DNA from: Monosporascus cannonballus
Lineage: Eukaryota; Ascomycota; Sordariomycetes; Xylariales
Direction of reading: 5' to 3'
Assembly (NCBI GenBank): GCA_004154925.1
Contig: QJNS01000021.1
Location: 124,001 to 188,000 of the forward strand
Length of the DNA stretch: 64,000 nucleotides
The notes under the pieces are model-generated. The model saw only the letters and a program-made list of their open reading frames with translations. It did not search any database and had not been told where the DNA came from. Numbering within the stretch: position 1 is the stretch's first letter; each line of letters opens with the position of its first letter. The translations under genes were made by a program, and so were the position numbers. Of this stretch, positions 62,557 to 64,000 are shown piece after piece.

Positions 62557-64000
62557 GTGTTAAATAGTACTTAATTAATATTAGTTTATTAAAAATCGTG
62601 TTTTTGATGTTTTAAAACGTTGATTCTACTTATATCGTTTATTTTAAAAGATTTTCTGATTTAGTAAAATTTATTAAAGATAAAGTAATTTTGCTAAAGT
62701 TGTTAATAAACCTTTAATAATAATTAATAAATTATCCACATATATTAATCTTAATTAGAGTTTATTATTTTATTTCTATAATTATATTTTATATTTTATA
62801 TTTAATATATTTATTAATTCTATGACGTTATTAATTATTGTTCATATTCAGATTCCTTTTAAAAGTGTTTTTTATTTGTATTGTTTACATTTTTAATAAA
62901 ATTATATTGACTTTTAAAATCGAATATTATTAAATAGGAGATTTTACAACCTTGGTTTTTTAATTTAGTAATTAAATATAATAATATTTAATCTTTTATA
63001 ATATTGTTACTTAGGACACGATAATTAACTACAAGCCGTAAGTTGTTATATTTTTGGCACAATAAATATGAAGTAATTTACGAGTAATTCCGAAGCTCGA
63101 ATATATTTTCTTTAATCGATTATTTAAGTATTCCTTAAATATGCATGATTTATTATTATTTAAATTATAAATAACATAAAACTTCGTAAGTAAACTTTTT
63201 AAGCATTATTTTACGATTTTATTTATTATGTTGTCGTAATTTAGTACCAATTGCTTTTGTAAAAAACCATTTATATTTATACTATTAGAAATATATATTA
63301 ATTAAGTTTTTAATATTTCCAATTATTATTATAAATTGTTACTTAATTCCTTAGGCTTTCCTTTAATAAAAACAATATATTATATTTTCTTTAATATTTA
63401 TTTTCGTTTGTTTTAATATTTCGATTATAAGATATTTATCGTAATTTTATACCTGTTGATTATATTATTTTTCATCGAATATTGAAATTTTGATTTTTTT
63501 GTATTTTATATAGCGGTAAGATATAAAATCAGTTTTATTTAGTTACTATTTCATCGATTACGATTATATTTTAATAAACTTTAACTGTTCCTAAATTTAT
63601 ATCCTGATTTCGAAATAAGGCGGTATCGAAGTTTATTATTTAATATCGTTCTGAAATAAAGCTTCTAAAGAAAGTAATTTTACGTTAAAATATTTTATTA
63701 TTATATATAGAATCTTATTTTTTGATATTCGTAATAAGACGCGGTTTTAATTTATAGTTTTATATCAATTTAAATTTATTAAAAACGTTTAATATAAAAT
63801 ATTATCAGCTTACGATTTTACAATTTATTATTACGGTATATTAATATTTTCTTTCTTTGTATATTTTAACTAATAAACTTATAAATAGTTTTTATCTTCA
63901 CGTTTAAAACCGTTTTAGAAATCTTTATCAACCTTTTTAGATTTTGTGATTTTGGAAATTTTTTATATATATTCTTTTTAATATCTTAAGCTGATTAAAC
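62557..64000 (-). mobile_element. Outer minus-strand Gypsy remnant, right end outside window
   Basis: Interior sequence of another minus-strand copy; 63240-63700 matches 240-720 and 59824-60180. Together with 51112-51337 it probably forms one outer element that received the 51343-62551 insertion. No intact frame. Confidence 0.55.

Overview
The window looks like a piece of a filamentous ascomycete (Pezizomycotina) genome split into two kinds of DNA. Most of it is extremely A+T-rich and carries the marks of repeat-induced point mutation (RIP): retrotransposon reading frames broken by stop codons, CpA/TpG scarce, TpA abundant, and the surviving cytosines often in CpG. Three GC-balanced stretches interrupt it: about 30.88-33.0 kb, about 45.30-49.55 kb, and a tiny one at about 41.97-42.13 kb. 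A 71-bp spliceosomal intron with a CTAAC branch-point sequence, Kozak-type starts and fungal protein families point the same way. The species cannot be named from this sequence.

Left desert (1-30.88 kb): a nested pile of Ty3/Gypsy elements of one superfamily. A minus-strand remnant lies at 1-3164. A 5'-truncated plus-strand copy (about 4930-9365) abuts an outer element (8972-29762). The outer element has been split twice: by a complete element at 10820-17747 (target duplication CAAGT) and by another at 18329-26324 (duplication AATAC/AATAT). The second of these contains a foreign LTR (19612-19986) and appears to be a recombinant. Joining the outer element's segments restores its reading order, so the order of insertion can be read directly.

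Island 1 holds one intact, intronless gene for a fungal sulfotransferase-like P-loop protein (31498-32589, plus strand). The second desert (33.0-45.3 kb) holds old unclassified repeats, a 13-bp minisatellite, a tiny preserved patch with a one-TM ORF, and a well-preserved solo LTR (42470-42894) with a perfect 5-bp duplication GTCGG.

Island 2 holds an intact thymidylate synthase gene on the minus strand (46242-47398, one intron). Two ACGCGT (MCB) boxes sit 66 and 79 bp upstream of its start, the arrangement known for cell-cycle control of this gene in yeasts. To its right is a short fragment that looks like the start of a SET domain (48776-48979).

Right desert (49.55-64 kb): a minus-strand Gypsy element (51343-62551, duplication AGAAC) is itself interrupted by a second, different Gypsy family on the plus strand (53746-59255, 190-bp LTRs, duplication TTATA). 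The whole sits inside remnants of yet another minus-strand copy. I saw no rRNA, tRNA, CRISPR or bacterial features. The two real genes have no evident functional link to each other; they appear to be isolated survivors in a RIP-mutated repeat landscape.
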